Positions 1 through 40,691 of a DNA stretch of 64,000 nucleotides are shown here, one piece after another. The first letter of the stretch is position 1. Each line of letters opens with the position of its first letter. The position numbers were made by a program, and so were the translations under genes. The DNA lies in the NCBI GenBank assembly GCA_024529925.1, contig JAFEUB010001050.1, forward strand, positions 273,001-337,000, given 5' to 3'. Source of the DNA: Ophthalmolycus amberensis (lineage: Eukaryota > Chordata > Actinopteri > Perciformes > Zoarcidae). A model generated the notes under the pieces. It did not search any database. It worked only from the letters and a program-made list of their open reading frames with translations, and was not told the DNA's origin.

Positions 1-493
1 CGCAGGAAAATTAGACGCAATTTTTTAGGATCACCACGGCACAACTGGGTTATCTACTGCGGCTTATTATTAATATGATACACTGTACATTATTCAGTTT
101 ATGGATTTACAGCAAATGGGAGCAAACTTCAGGTTTAAGAATGCAATGTGGGTCAAAGAATTGTTCAAAATAATTTGAATTTTCAGTTTTAACAAGGAAG
201 CTCATTAGCATTCATTTGGTGCAAACAGCAATCTGGTGCCAGGATTTGCAAATGTAACTAGTACGTCATTATTCCTGAGAAAACAACATTCATCTTGAAG
301 CATTATAATAATCATTGACATTAACACTGGCAGCCTCTACCGACCCAACCACTGCATTATATACATTTGTCATAGTATCCTTTTCAGGGAAGCCAAAGAG
401 AAACCATTAGAAGAAGCAACATCCTAACAACAGGATTTTAACAGTGAACAACATCATCACACGTTATTATCTCTCATATTTCACTGAAACTAC

Positions 494-28564
<28,071 letters not shown>

Positions 28565-28664
28565 GTCTTGTTGGTCCAGGGGCCCTTAGGCCTGGAGACC
28601 GTTATCCTGCAGTTCAGCTCCCGTTCTCAGACCCAGCACTGCACCACAACAGGGATGAAGGCGT

Positions 28665-30426
28665 CTGCCAAAGAGAGAGAAGACCATTTGGAATAGCACG
28701 ACATTACTGACTGCATCAATCGTGACGAGTCACCAGATGTGTTTTTAGCAGGACAACGAGCACAGCTGGACTGCTCGTCATCCTGCTCACACACCTCTGA
28801 AGTAAATGAGGTGTGTAGCTCGACAGTTCCCGAACAGAGCTGCTGTCTGCCTGGGACATTTCACAAGCAGTGTAGTGTTTTGAACAATGTGTGAGGTAAT
28901 ACAGGCAAGTAGTTGTACTGCTAAACAAGTCCCAGCATTCTTGATCTTAATACAATAATGATACCAATTACAACCCCAAACATAATCTGACAGCGACAAC
29001 CAGTCTTTAACTGCGATTTACCTAAAAATAAAAAAGTGGAGTTATACATCAGTTACACTAGGCCTATGTTTGGCTTATAAATACATAATATAATTAATTA
29101 GGACATACATTTGAAGCATTCATATCGTATTGATCTAAAGTCTATATGTGGCCTTGTTTAATGATGTAAATGATGAAAACATGTTCTGCACATTAATTAG
29201 ATTATATTTTAAATACAAGCCAAACATTCGTTGGCAAAAAACAATGTGTCTATAGAGCTAGATGAAAAACACAGTAGATAAAACGACTTAAGCGCATTCT
29301 CCCATCTACACTCCGAGTCTCCGCGCACCTCCCCGCGCACAGGTAACGTTCAATAGAGAACACGACACTGCGGGTTAAAAATCACAAAATGGGATGATTT
29401 CTTGCTTATTGTTAAATACAAAGAGACGAACTTAATCCCCATTGAAACCTACCGGGTCATTAAGGTCGGCTACTTAATTCGGCATCAACACATTCTACCA
29501 AGCAGCACTTTTTGTCATGAAATATCAGAGTTTTGCAACCAGTCTGACTGCTGGATCTCGGTTAACGTTTCACTTCGCTCGGACTCGAGGAACAACCTTA
29601 ACGTTGGGCTTTTGTGGTAGAAACACATGCGTCGTGTATTTAAGTTATGCCGAAATGTTGTGTTCAGAGGAAGCAAAGTGTTTAAGTAATTCCCCCTCAA
29701 GAATAAGTATATTTTTTTACCGGTAAAAAGGCATCACTGAAGTTACTTTAGGGTACTAAATATGAGTTCTGGTGAAAAAGTAATACTAGCCTACGTAACA
29801 TAACTAACTTACACTGACTATAGGAACATCTGTCCTCAAGTGTGTGCTCCTCAACAGCAATTTGTTTTGTAGCAACACAAACAAATGTTGCAAATGATCA
29901 GACAGAATTACACACCTGCAGTCGGATCCTGAAACATTTCACCCGCAAGAAATGCTGATGCTTGAAACTGTCCGCTGGCCAGTCTTGAAAAAGACAAATG
30001 TATTCCACAACCTCTGCGCTATCCTTATCTCTCACAGCCGTATCCCAAAACCCCTCACTGTCCTGCTCGGCTCCACCGGCTTGAATCGCCTCCTCTCTCC
30101 GTGTGATGTAGGCGGTAACTTGTGATTGGTAACTCTGTCTGTGTGTGTGTGTGTGCGCGTGCATTTTTTAGAGATTTCGTGCGATGTCCTCTCTTAACAA
30201 CAGGTGTCTGGATTTGTAAAGTAGCAAGGAACCCTCAATACAGCGTTGAACATCCGGTTATGCCTTTCAAAATAAACGTACAGCAACAACATGCCAATGT
30301 GTCGATGTCAGAACCTACCAACCTAAAATGTGTGAAAGATTAAATATCGGTATTTCACTGAAAGAGAGCAGACTTGATAAAAGTCCAATAATATGCAGTT
30401 AGTAGCCTGATCAGCATTTACTTTAC
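28665..30426 (-). other. Putative 5'UTR intron of arhgap29
   Basis: This stretch lies between the proposed 5'UTR exon and the start-codon exon. It contains several short ORFs without recognisable similarity and a short (TG)n near 30140. A somewhat CpG-richer patch at 29320-29345 could be an alternative promoter. Confidence 0.3.
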
Positions 30427-30510
30427 CTTACAGAGATAGAGATGCGTGCACCACTGCTACAGAGGCTGCAGGCAGTTGTTTGCCTTGGTTGTAAATCCCT
30501 GCAGTTTATA
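30427..30510 (-). promoter_or_regulatory. Candidate arhgap29 TATA box and 5'UTR exon
   Basis: On the minus strand a TATAAA (30510-30505) is followed about 30 bases later by a likely transcription start near 30480, then an exon ending at a good donor (AAG/GTAAAG, exon end 30427) that could splice to the acceptor at 28665 in front of the arhgap29 start codon. No ORF is needed in it. The link rests on motif spacing only. Confidence 0.35.
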
Positions 30511-33049
30511 TCGAGGACTGCTTGAATAGCAAGTCTGTGCTGCAGCCACAGTTTGCACCGCTCTGCCGCCTGTACTGCGTTTCTTTGGAGCAGAAGCGCA
30601 AGTAACTTTTAGATATGGGGACATTCTCCTGAAAAAGACTCAACTCTCTGTCCTTTCTAAAAAATATAAAGAAATGACCTTTCTGATTGCTTTTTATTTT
30701 TATATCTTCCTCAACTTCATATGGCAAAAAAAAGAAGTTATTTAGTCTTTCAGTCTTTTATCCAGTTGCACTGAAAATAAATCTGGAGGATTTAAGTAAC
30801 GCAGTGCACATCACTGACATCTGCTGGTGAAATGAATGTAGTGCAGCCAAATAAGGCAGAAGCTCATATTGTCAAGTGAGGGAATCTTGATATTTTACAA
30901 CAAATCAGGCATAGCTGTGCTTGGGATATATATGTCATATATATATATATATATTTGACATATATGTGGGATATGTGATTGTCACTCACACACAATACTT
31001 TAGAAATAATTCTAATGAGATAAATATGACAAAAGCACGATAATTTGTTAGAAAAGACTGAGGAGCCTACAGGATCGTGTCTGACTTGACATATTCACTC
31101 AAAACTAAATCTACACGTATCCTGTGATTTATTCTACAGTAAAGTACATGTGATATATACAGTACATCCATAGTTTCTGACTCTCCTACAACTAAAGACA
31201 ATAGTTACAGGACATATGTATCAATGACAAATGAAAGAGTGATGAATATGAGTTTAATGATGTAAATTACGGCAGGTCATCATCAACGTTAAACCAGCAG
31301 GAACAAAAGTGGTCACGGTTTTGAGAGTGATTATTATTCACATTAATAACTGTTTTATTATTTTTTATTCTGGTCAGTATTTTGTATAACAAAACAAAAA
31401 TTGAAACCAAATCTCAGACTTGGTTGAAAAGAAGTTTAGGGTCACGCAAAAATATGCTAATTTTAGGTAAGTATGCTAGCTAAACAAACAATTGTTGAGA
31501 ATAGTTGGCGCCAGTAGATGAACTCACCGGCGACAGCCGCTCTGTACCCGTCATGATTGTGAAATAATGACTGTTTAGTGCCTTCCAGCGGCCAAAGTGT
31601 AGAGCTGCAGTATATTCAATTCATCAAGCTAGCGTCAATGCTGACATGATTACATAATAGTACTTCTGGTGAATATTTTCAAAACATAGTTGTCAAACTG
31701 AATCAATAAGAAATTAACTAACAAATTATGATAAAACGACAATGTTAATGCTTCTTGACAGTGGTCACAATACAACTACACATTCTTCAGTGGAAATTAT
31801 ATAGATATTTATGCCGGTTATGCTATCATTACTTATTTATATTCTTTAGAAGTAACCATTAGTGTTGATAGTGCAGATATTACCCCTACATTTTACAAAC
31901 ACTGTGTATTAGATTTGCACTTATCAGACAAAATAAAGAAATATAATATTTAACATTAGTGCAATAAACAGCCCTGAAAGGATTGTCCCTTCCTTTTAGG
32001 GGTTACAGTACATATAATACCGCATTAATAAAATATGTAATAGAATACAACTTTTGACAAACAACGCTGTAGTTGTACACTGTGACCACTGGGGGGCAGT
32101 GTACACTAATGATCATGTTAATGCTTTGTTTCTCAGCCATCAACAATCCATGGATATATGGTATCCGCAGACACAATATCGTGCTACGTTTTCCGGTGAA
32201 TATTTCAAAGTAAAACTGTCGATGTGGTAGATAAATTGCTATCGTGCGACAATGGGGCTTTTTGTTCACCGCAGGAAAGATTGCGTTTTCCTAAAACTAT
32301 GCTGTTGATGTAGTAGTAAGTCGCAAATTGATTGTTAAATTGGTGTTACGTGAACAGAGTATTCCCTTCCAATAAAAACACGCAGAGTGCACTGGGCTCG
32401 TTACAGTTGTAGCACCACCGAGTACAGATGCTTTTTTTAAAGCACATTTATTTATATTAACGTTACATGGAAAATAAGAAGGCTACAGTGACAAACTCAG
32501 TGCTGTATAATTCAAGGAATGATTCCTTACCAAACTAAAATCAAACATAAGAAAATCATTGACAACGTAACGTTACGTTACACTAAACACTTTTTTTACG
32601 GCCACTTTTTTTTATTGTTATGGATCTTTTACGGCAAACTATTTCTAACCACTACATAATGAACAGTCTGTGGTACACTACGATTCAAATATTCTGAATC
32701 ACTGTAGTACAAGACAAATTGTGGTGTAAGAAAAGTGTAAATGTTCTACAAGCTGTTACAGGAGACATTCCTCATTTAAATGACCTTGAGTCATGTCATA
32801 CAATATAAAAATCCACTGAGCTTCACAGTGAATCTGTATAAGTGGTGGATCACTTTTTCCAAACCTCCACACCTGAGTTGGGAAACAATATGATTGTTTT
32901 CTTTAATAAAGTGAGGAGCTTATCGGCATGTCTGATTTATGTTGTGAGATTGATCTTTATTGGTGACATGGCTGTTCATTATGTAGTTGTTCTGTTGTTG
33001 TCCGTATTGGTTTGAAATTGTTCTAGATTTGCGCTTTAAGTCAGTTTCC
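30511..33049. other. Intergenic region upstream of arhgap29
   Basis: AT-rich with no recognisable coding exon. It holds an (AT)n/ATATAT stretch near 30935-30955 and a single CTCF-like motif at 32086-32099. ORFs here are short and lack family features. Confidence 0.6.
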
Positions 33050-33182
33050 TAAAGGAGTCGTGTGTAGGATTTAGTGGTGTCTAGTGGTAAAATTGCAGAT
33101 TGCATCCAGCTGAACACCTCCGCTCACCCCTCCCTTTCCAAGCGTGTCAGAGAACTACGGTGGCCTTCAGGTAGCGTAACAG

Positions 33183-34251
33183 CAGAGATGGGCAAAGATA
33201 CATCAAAGTGTATTTTGATACAAAATACAAAATACCCCTCAAATAAATGTATCAAAATAAAATACAAAATACTGGTGCCAGAAAATGTAACAAAATACAA
33301 TACATGTATTTTGTATTTAAAATATAGGAAATACTTTTTTCTGGATTTTCCGTTTTCTCACAATTTGGTGTAGCAGAGCATTCAGGTTTGGGCTATATAA
33401 TATAATATAATTATATATAATGTACACAAAGCTCTGGTGAACCCCACAAAGAGGAAGAACAGTCACCGAATGTCAGTGTAACTAAGCACATCTGTGCTTG
33501 TTGATGGTCCTTCTTGAACATCATCTTGCTGAGACATGTTGTCCACCTGGCCAACTGTAGAATGTATGAAATAATAAAACTAAGAATGCTTTCATAATAT
33601 GCCTTTTAAATAAAATAAATTGGATATTTAATGTTTTGTTTTTTTTAACAAATGGACATCTACTGTCATAGCCTGGCTATCTGCCAGTAATTGATATGGC
33701 ATTATGACATTCACATTGAGAAGATACAGCATAACTTGTAATACAGTGCAAGATTAGATGGTCAGACGTCTCTTGATAAGGTTATCATGAATACAAGCTC
33801 CCAATCTCCCTCTTCCTATAGCTAGCTACTCCACTGACAAGTTAACTTGCTAAACAAGTCTAGCCTAGACAGCATGCTAGCGTCATTAGCATGTTAGCAT
33901 CGATCGCTAGCTTGATATTATAACCATCACCATGTAATAGGCTATGTAGCCAGACCCAGACATAAATTATACATCAAGCTAGTTGACATCTGTCACACTC
34001 AGATCAAATATTTACCTTAACAGACAATCCGTTGAACTTGAAGATCTGAAGGCTGAACTCATGAACTGTTTTTTGATTTGTGAAGAAAGTATTTTGAGTA
34101 TTTTAAATACAAAATTACTCCACTCTAAAGTATTTTGTTACAAATTACATTCGATTTTTTTATCGGCCCTATCAAATACAAATTACAAAATACTCAAAGT
34201 AATTGAAATACGTATTTCAAATAGAAGTAATAGAAATACTGCCCATCTCTG
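33183..34251. mobile_element. hAT-type non-autonomous DNA transposon with 8-bp target duplication
   Basis: The element starts CAGAGATGGGCA and ends with the exact complement (TGCCCATCTCTG), a 12-bp terminal inverted repeat. The flanking 8 bases are identical on both sides (CGTAACAG at 33175-33182 and 34252-34259). An 8-bp duplication and CAG-type ends are hallmarks of hAT transposons. Both ends are rich in ATTTTGTATTT-like subrepeats. No transposase-like frame remains in its 1069 bases, so it depends on a partner. It is inserted in what looks like another interspersed repeat (33050-33182 resumes at 34260). Confidence 0.85.
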
Positions 34252-34499
34252 CGTAACAGTACCCTAAAATGAATGAAATGATGCATGGCCAACAAGACTG
34301 AAAGACAAGGAAAACCAAAAATAAGGTGACATGCTAATTTTTTTTTATTCCTGCAAAGTGTATATGTGTTGGGGTCTGAGCATATGGCTTCAACATGTGC
34401 TGTGGACAAAGAGAATCAGGCCTTCCTTTTTTCAAGCAAAGGTTTCATCCTGATTGTGGTTTGATAAGAGCAAACCTCCTCTGAAGGAATTTCACATTA

Positions 34500-36160
34500 G
34501 GGTGTGAATTTCCCCCCCCCAAAAAACCATGGTCACCTGAATGCACCGCTGCAATCTCATTGGCCGAGGGCCAAGAGACCCCAGGACCCCTGTGGTTCAA
34601 CCACTGTTCTACAAAACTGCCGGCAACTCACATTTCTCCGCTTTTTCCACCAATCCCTCCGGGATAGAAGGAGGCACGCAAACGCTCTCTTCGCTCGGAC
34701 CCTCGTCCAGGCTACAGAAGATTCAGCTTTCCCCCTCCAGCGCCACGCTAGCGACGCTGGCCACGAGGAAGCAACGGCCTTCCCCCCCTCATCAAACCCT
34801 GACAGGAACACAAGCCATTTCGCTGGACGAAACAGACAGTGCTCCATTCTGAGTTAAGGCCTTATCCCGCTGGAACGAATCACTTCCGCGATCCGTTTCT
34901 CCGCTTTTTTCTTTTTGTGTACACATTCCGGCCGAAGGAAGACGCTAAGCCTCACTCCTTCTCCGACGATTCCCGGGAAGACGCGCCGACACGCCGCCTC
35001 ACCCGAAGTTAACCTGTCCTCTCTGCAGCGAGTACAGATCGGACCTGCGTTTGCTCCAGAGCGAGCTACGCCACGACGGACCGAAACAGCGCCAGCTCAA
35101 ACGCCGCGCTGAGAAGCAGCCCCCCCCTTCCTGACGAGGAAAAAGGACAACTCTTCCACGAACACTCTACAACTTGCAACGAAAAGCATCTAAAAGTAAG
35201 GTTCATGGTATCTGGGCATAGCTTATCTTAAATTAACTTAAGTTTAATTCAGGCCATTCATTTATACGTTGATATTCCCGTGTTTTTGTGTGTTTAAGTT
35301 ACTGTCGCGTGATATCGAGGTATTGCGCAACTCCATGAGCGACCACAAGAGCCGCTCTATGGTACATTCCCGTATTCTGTTTGTGTTAAGACACTGTCTC
35401 ATTATACGGAGGTATTTACGCAATCGTTACGGACCAGAGAAGCTCCGTTGCATGGTGTATTAACTGCTATGACTGTTTGCTTGGGATTTATTTTTGATTT
35501 ATTTTCATTTGTTTTATTACACTTCGTGTGGTATTCTCTCCTCATTAAATCAGCTCTGTGAGTGAAGTGTGGAATCTCGGCTATCGTACATAACTGCCGG
35601 CAGTTCTACCGACAACGGCACTTTGTGTACGATACGGCCAGCGATCCCCATTCTCACTACAACGCGGACCGCACGCAGAAGTTTGATTCATGACCCCCAC
35701 CTTTGCTCTCGTTCTTGTCTCTCTCCTAACTCACACGCACATAGTCTGCCCCTGGGTAACCCCGTTCAATCGATCGCCTCACAACACACGTGTGCATCGG
35801 CACACGTGATTACATACAGCAGTCTCACCGCCATTTTGTCCGAGTCACTCGACTCCGCCATCTGGTGGTAGTTTAGCTGTAGTATCTTTAAGGCCCCTCC
35901 CCTTTTGTCCGCGTCACTCGACGCCGCCATCTTTGTAGTCTTTAGCCGTAGCTGTAAGACCCCCACCTTCCTTTTCACCCACAGACCCGCACACACACAC
36001 ACACACACACTGATATACACCCTCATCCATTTTATTCTTTTCTTTAGGTATTAGGCATATAAAATTGTATGATAACGTTTGTTGGTTGCAATATTAATTG
36101 ATCTGATCATTTATTATTCTGATTTAATAAACCCTGTTATACTTTAAGGAGCAGTCGTCT
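34500..36160 (+). other. GC-richer region with promoter-like motifs, polyA signal and 69-bp duplication
   Basis: Two overlapping plus-strand frames (34504-34857 and 34541-34852) encode nothing recognised. Three CCGCCAT motifs (35828, 35855, 35924), the complement of the YY1 core, lie in 100 bases; two belong to an imperfect 69-bp direct repeat (units start at 35834 and 35903). An AATAAA lies at 36126. The order promoter-like motif, spacer, polyA signal fits either a solo LTR or a first exon of an unannotated transcript. Boundaries with matched ends were not found. Confidence 0.3.
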
Positions 36161-39100
36161 GTGATTACTTGTGCATATGTATTTGATGAAACTGTATCTA
36201 GTAGTCTGTGCTCGAATTCAAACCTTCACTGTCACCGAATGCATAGTCATACGCAGACTATTGACATTAGGAGTGACCACTAATTATGAGACTTAGTTTT
36301 ATCGTTTGGTTATTGGTCCCTGTTCGCAGGGTGGTGCCCCGTTGTTATTAATAATCATTAATAATTGTTACATACATTAATAATTCTATTGATGTCAAGA
36401 ATTCAGTTTCTTAAATGCTGATAACCCAACCACGCTCCATTAGTTCCCAACATATGTTATAAAAACTTTATTTAGCCTTATTAAATAAAACTAAGCTTGT
36501 GTTGAACCTTTCCAATGCAGTTTCACAGTCGCACACCAAAATAGTTTCAAGATCCGAAATAAACTATATAAAGGAATTCATCCACACCCATGCTTTAAGT
36601 GATTGTCTTAGCTGAACTGAGGATATTATTTCATCAAGAAATAGAAGTCTAGTTATTACGGTTTATTTGCTTTATTCTTATTTGTGTATTCTTGCAGGGG
36701 AGTTTGGTAGTTTATCATCTTTCCTGCATGTGTACTTTGTAGCATTTGACCTTAACTGACATCGCTTTGTCAGGATCCAAACATTCCAGTCAAACAGAGA
36801 AAGACTCTGATCGTAACGTACTTATTTTATTTATAAAAGAAAAGCCAAACCCTATGCTCGCTCTGTATTAAGCATGTAATATATTAGTAATGCTACTTCT
36901 CAAGTTGTTGTTTTTTGTAAACTGTGCTATGCATAGTGTTTTGGTGACTACTGTTCATTTTTGACTCGTGTTAAATAAGCATAAATTCCTATATTGTGAA
37001 GTTGCCTTCGATGGAAGTAATCAAAGTGCTCTTGTTAGTTGACAGTGCCTGTGATGGTTTTGAATGTTGCCTTTGTCAAAGTCTAAAGGGCTGGTCACCC
37101 CAGAGTTTTCCACAGATCTTAATTCATTCCAATGGAATTTTTCTACGCGAGCAGTGGATTTGCACCATCAAATTTAGTTTAACCTGCTCTGTCCAAGTAT
37201 AAGCAGTTCCACAAAAGAACAATGGTTTGCAGACAGTAAAGAGACTGGAGTCAATGGTGCAAATATGTCCTTTGAATAAACTGTGTGGAGTTATTATCCC
37301 GTTAGCAGCTATGGGGAATCAACAGAGCAGGAGAGGGAAAATCTCCAGCCGGTGGGGTTAGCTCCAGAGTGTTGCTAAAATAAAATAAATATGCGAGTGT
37401 ACACTATATTTAGGTCATATTACGGATATACCGATAGTAGCTTCTGTGGTCTGCAAGCTAAAATGTCAAGAGTGTAGCATAGCATCTTGTATGACAAGAC
37501 ATTTGTGATCTTGGAAGGAACCTGTTAAGATTTTTTTTGTCGATGTTCACAATGAAGCCGACTGCAGTCAGTACACAGACTATCAGAGCAGGTTGGTGTA
37601 GAAAAACTAAGAGAAATCCTATTATACTGCGATTTACGGGCAATGCTGAAATACATACAGTATACACCTGAATCAAGGAATTACATTTATTCTCTAGGAG
37701 CAGCTGCTTAATTAACCTTGTTGAGATCATCAATTCTCTAATAATGATTTGAATGCATTTGATAGCTTATTCATTAATGGGGATAAATGAAGCGGTTGAG
37801 CTGCTGTGGTTTTCAGAGACAGCAGGTAGGATCTTGTGTCCCTCAGGACATGGCTGATGATGGGCCATTTCTAATGGCGGCCTGTGGTGGATAATCCTTC
37901 GATTAGGACTGTACATCACTGAGTCATTTGTGGTGGGTCTGTCTTCAAAAAGGCCTTTGTGTCCAAAACATCATTACTTCAACAATTCAACTGCAGAGCT
38001 AATAATTTGTGTGCAGGAATTGACACTTTTTCTTTAGGTTAACATTGGAATTCTAACCTTAATGCATTTCTTTGTTGCTTTTCTCGCCACTAACTTTGGA
38101 TCGTTGCTCAATCGGAACCTCCAGAAACTGCCAGCGGACCGGTGAAGACTCTCATCATAAAAGCAGGTTCCGTATCAGCAGCCGCATGTAGCCCATAGGT
38201 CACACACACACTTAGGCGTGCCCACCATCTAGTGTTCGGAGGAGGAAGTGAATTCTGTGATGAGTTGATTGTGCAGAGAGACTCCTACAACCAATACAGT
38301 GTTTAGAATCGCGTCATCTACCAACTGTGCAACAAATATACTGATTTAGTTAGAGGTAGAAGACAAGGGATTTCATCATTACTATGATATGAGACGTCAT
38401 GACATTCTGTACTAGCGCCAAAGTATGTTATCGTTAAAGACTACTCAGCACAAAAGCTTTGGAAGATTGATGGAATGCATGGGGGTTAGGATGAAAACAG
38501 TTGAAATGTTGTCTGTCTCTCTGACTTTCTGTCTGACTTTCTGTCTGTCCCTCTGATTTTTTTTGTCTGACTTTCTGTCCGTCCGTCTGTCTCTCTGACT
38601 TTCTGCCTGACTCTGTCTGTCTGACTCTTTATTCATACCATAAAGGAGAGATTGATAGTTGATAAAGGGTTGCATATGACTCCCTATTAAGTCCCGGGAT
38701 AAACCTCTATGAGCCTCTGGTGGGGGTAGGTCGGATAAAGAGGACTTTTGTAACAGTTTGATAAACGGCCCAATGATTACAATCTCTCTTTACTTACTCC
38801 CTGACCACCAGCATTAACGCATCATTCTTACACCCACTCTCTGTCTCAAGCGACGCATAACGTGACGTTTATTTACTGCGCTGCTGCCTTACTACACAAT
38901 CATTTGTTCTCTACCTCAGTGTCGCTGACTTTTATGTGTTATTACTGTGGCTACCTCTGACTCTCAGGGACAGGTTTTTGCTCTGGTGTTGTAGTCTCGT
39001 GGCCATTGTGCAGTTTTTCATTGAATCTCCTATTTTGTGGTTATTTTTTACATGGGTCGTGCAATCACATTTTTTGTTTATTGTTGTTCCGTAGTTCTTG

Positions 39101-39180
39101 CTATCACGTCGGTACTCCTTCGTGTTGTTCTGCTGTGGAGGTTTGTTGTGATTTTGTTTCGCCTTTGACTTTTGTTCCCA
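36161..39180. other. Intergenic DNA with a degenerate pyrimidine-rich tandem repeat
   Basis: No recognisable gene. At about 38512-38632 there is a degenerate tandem repeat built from CTGTCTGTCT and CTGACTTTCT blocks; the antisense frame through it (Arg/Asp/Lys-rich) is a repeat artefact. Confidence 0.6.
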
Positions 39181-39181
39181 T

Positions 39182-39567
39182 ATTTTGTATTATCTGCCTC
39201 CTATGCAACAAGGTTTTGCTAATGCCGTATTGACTCAGCAGAAGGGAGGCCATAAGCAGCCGTTGGCCTACTTCAGCACGCAGCTTGACTCTACTGTCAG
39301 AGGCATGCCACCCTGTTACAGGGGTCTGGCATCTGCCGCCTATGCCAATGAGAAGGCCTCTACCATAACCATGGGTCATGCCCTTACGTTGTACACCAGT
39401 CACGGTCTTCACGCGCTTCTGACAGCCCCAAATTTCATTATCACAAATGCACGACGCTCGGGTTATGACGTAATTCTGTCCGCGCCGGAAGTGACAATTT
39501 CTCGGTGCCATACAGTTAACCCGGCTGAACGGCTTACTCTTCCACATGAAGGTACTCCTCACGATTG
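39182..39567 (+). mobile_element. Endogenous retrovirus pol fragment (RNase H region)
   Basis: One open frame of about 130 codons resembles the RNase H region of fish endogenous retroviruses: short motifs QQKGGHKQPLAYFSTQLD and HALTLYTSHGLHALL are typical of that part of pol. No gag, protease, reverse transcriptase, integrase, env or LTR was seen next to it, so it is an isolated old piece. The frame runs on into the palindromic repeat that begins at 39568, where the similarity ends, so the repeat seems to have joined or truncated it. Confidence 0.65.
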
Positions 39568-40490
39568 GAGAAAGGGCAAGCTCAAATCGTGGCAGCGGCA
39601 GCTAGTACAGGCACTTCCTGTTGCAAGCTCAGCTGCCACGACTTTCCGTGGCAGCTGGGCTTGCAACAGGAAGTGATTGCCACTGTATGTGGCAGCTGCC
39701 ACTAGCATCTTGTGGCAGCTGCCAGCATTTCGGAGCGGATTCCGCGGTAGTTTAGCCTTTATTTGTCGTTATTTGACATTATGTGACCAAACATTAAGGT
39801 CATTGAAGGCATGACTGTTGGTAGTTGTAATTAGTTTATTAAAAAAAGGCAGAATTATAATGGTATGGCCACTCGTTTTTGCCAACAAGCTAATTGCGGG
39901 CTAACTTCAATTGGTACTTGTTGTCCATGGCAACGATAAACACTTTCACGCTGCAGACTAAAGGAATGCAAATTGTAAATATGGATGGATATGCATTGTA
40001 TTGTTTAGAGTGATAGCAATCCATATAACCTATTGACTTGGATATATATACGCAGTATATAGATATATATACAGTATGCCACAAGTTGTTGCGACAGTTA
40101 CCACCGGTTTGTGGTACCTGCCACTACTTTTCGCGACAGTTTTCACTGTTTCCGACTGCTGCCACTAGCATCTTGTGGCAGCTGCCACTCTTTCGGAGCG
40201 GATTCCGCCGTAGTTTAGCCTTTATTTGTCGTTATTTGACATTATATGACAATACATTAAGGTCATTGAAGGCATGACTGTTGGTAGTTGTAATTAGTTT
40301 ATTAAAAAAAGGCAGAATTGTAATGGTATGGCCACTCGTTTTTGCCAACAAGCTAATTGCGGGCTAACTTCAATTGGTACTTGTTGTCCATGGCAACGAT
40401 AAACACTTTCACGCTGCAGACTAAAGGAATGCAAATTGTAAATATGGATGATATGCATTGTACTGTTTAGAATGATGACAACCCATATAA
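39568..40490 (+). repeat. Palindrome-rich repeat, left arm of a large inverted pair
   Basis: Two tandem units with a period of about 463 bases (the marker CGGAGCGGATTCCGC lies near 39731 and 40194). Unit 1 holds a hairpin: 29-base arms at 39612-39640 and 39647-39675 with one mismatch and a 6-base loop. A perfect 14-base palindrome GTGGCAGCTGCCAC is at 39689-39702. The same sequence recurs in opposite orientation at 45410-46360. No protein is encoded. It could be a foldback-type or hairpin-ended transposon family. Confidence 0.8.
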
Positions 40491-40543
40491 CGTGTGGGTT
40501 GTCACAAGTTTTGGGAAAGGTGACACGGCTGTTTGGTCGATGG

Positions 40544-40549
40544 TTTATT
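40544..40549 (-). terminator. Candidate polyA signal of the unidentified minus-strand gene
   Basis: AATAAA on the minus strand, about 145 bases past the stop codon at 40692 and about 50 bases from the inner edge of the left repeat arm. Confidence 0.4.
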
Positions 40550-40691
40550 TTTAAAAAAATGTATTGAACAACAAACAATAACAATTTCACATATTGTCAA
40601 TAATAACAGCAAAATACAGACATTTAAACTAACATACATTGACAGTGAAAGGTTAGTTAGTTATAACACTTGGAAAGCACATGTAGAATAA

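Noticed and set aside
35766..36026. 86-codon minus-strand frame with two similar MAxSSDxDK segments
   Set aside because: The internal similarity comes from the 69-bp DNA duplication and the frame has no known domain; kept only as a DNA-level observation.
38445..38675. Arg/Asp/Lys-rich 76-codon frame
   Set aside because: Translation of a degenerate pyrimidine-rich tandem repeat.
39104..39562. 152-codon minus-strand frame
   Set aside because: Antisense to the retroviral RNase H fragment, which is the frame with recognisable motifs.
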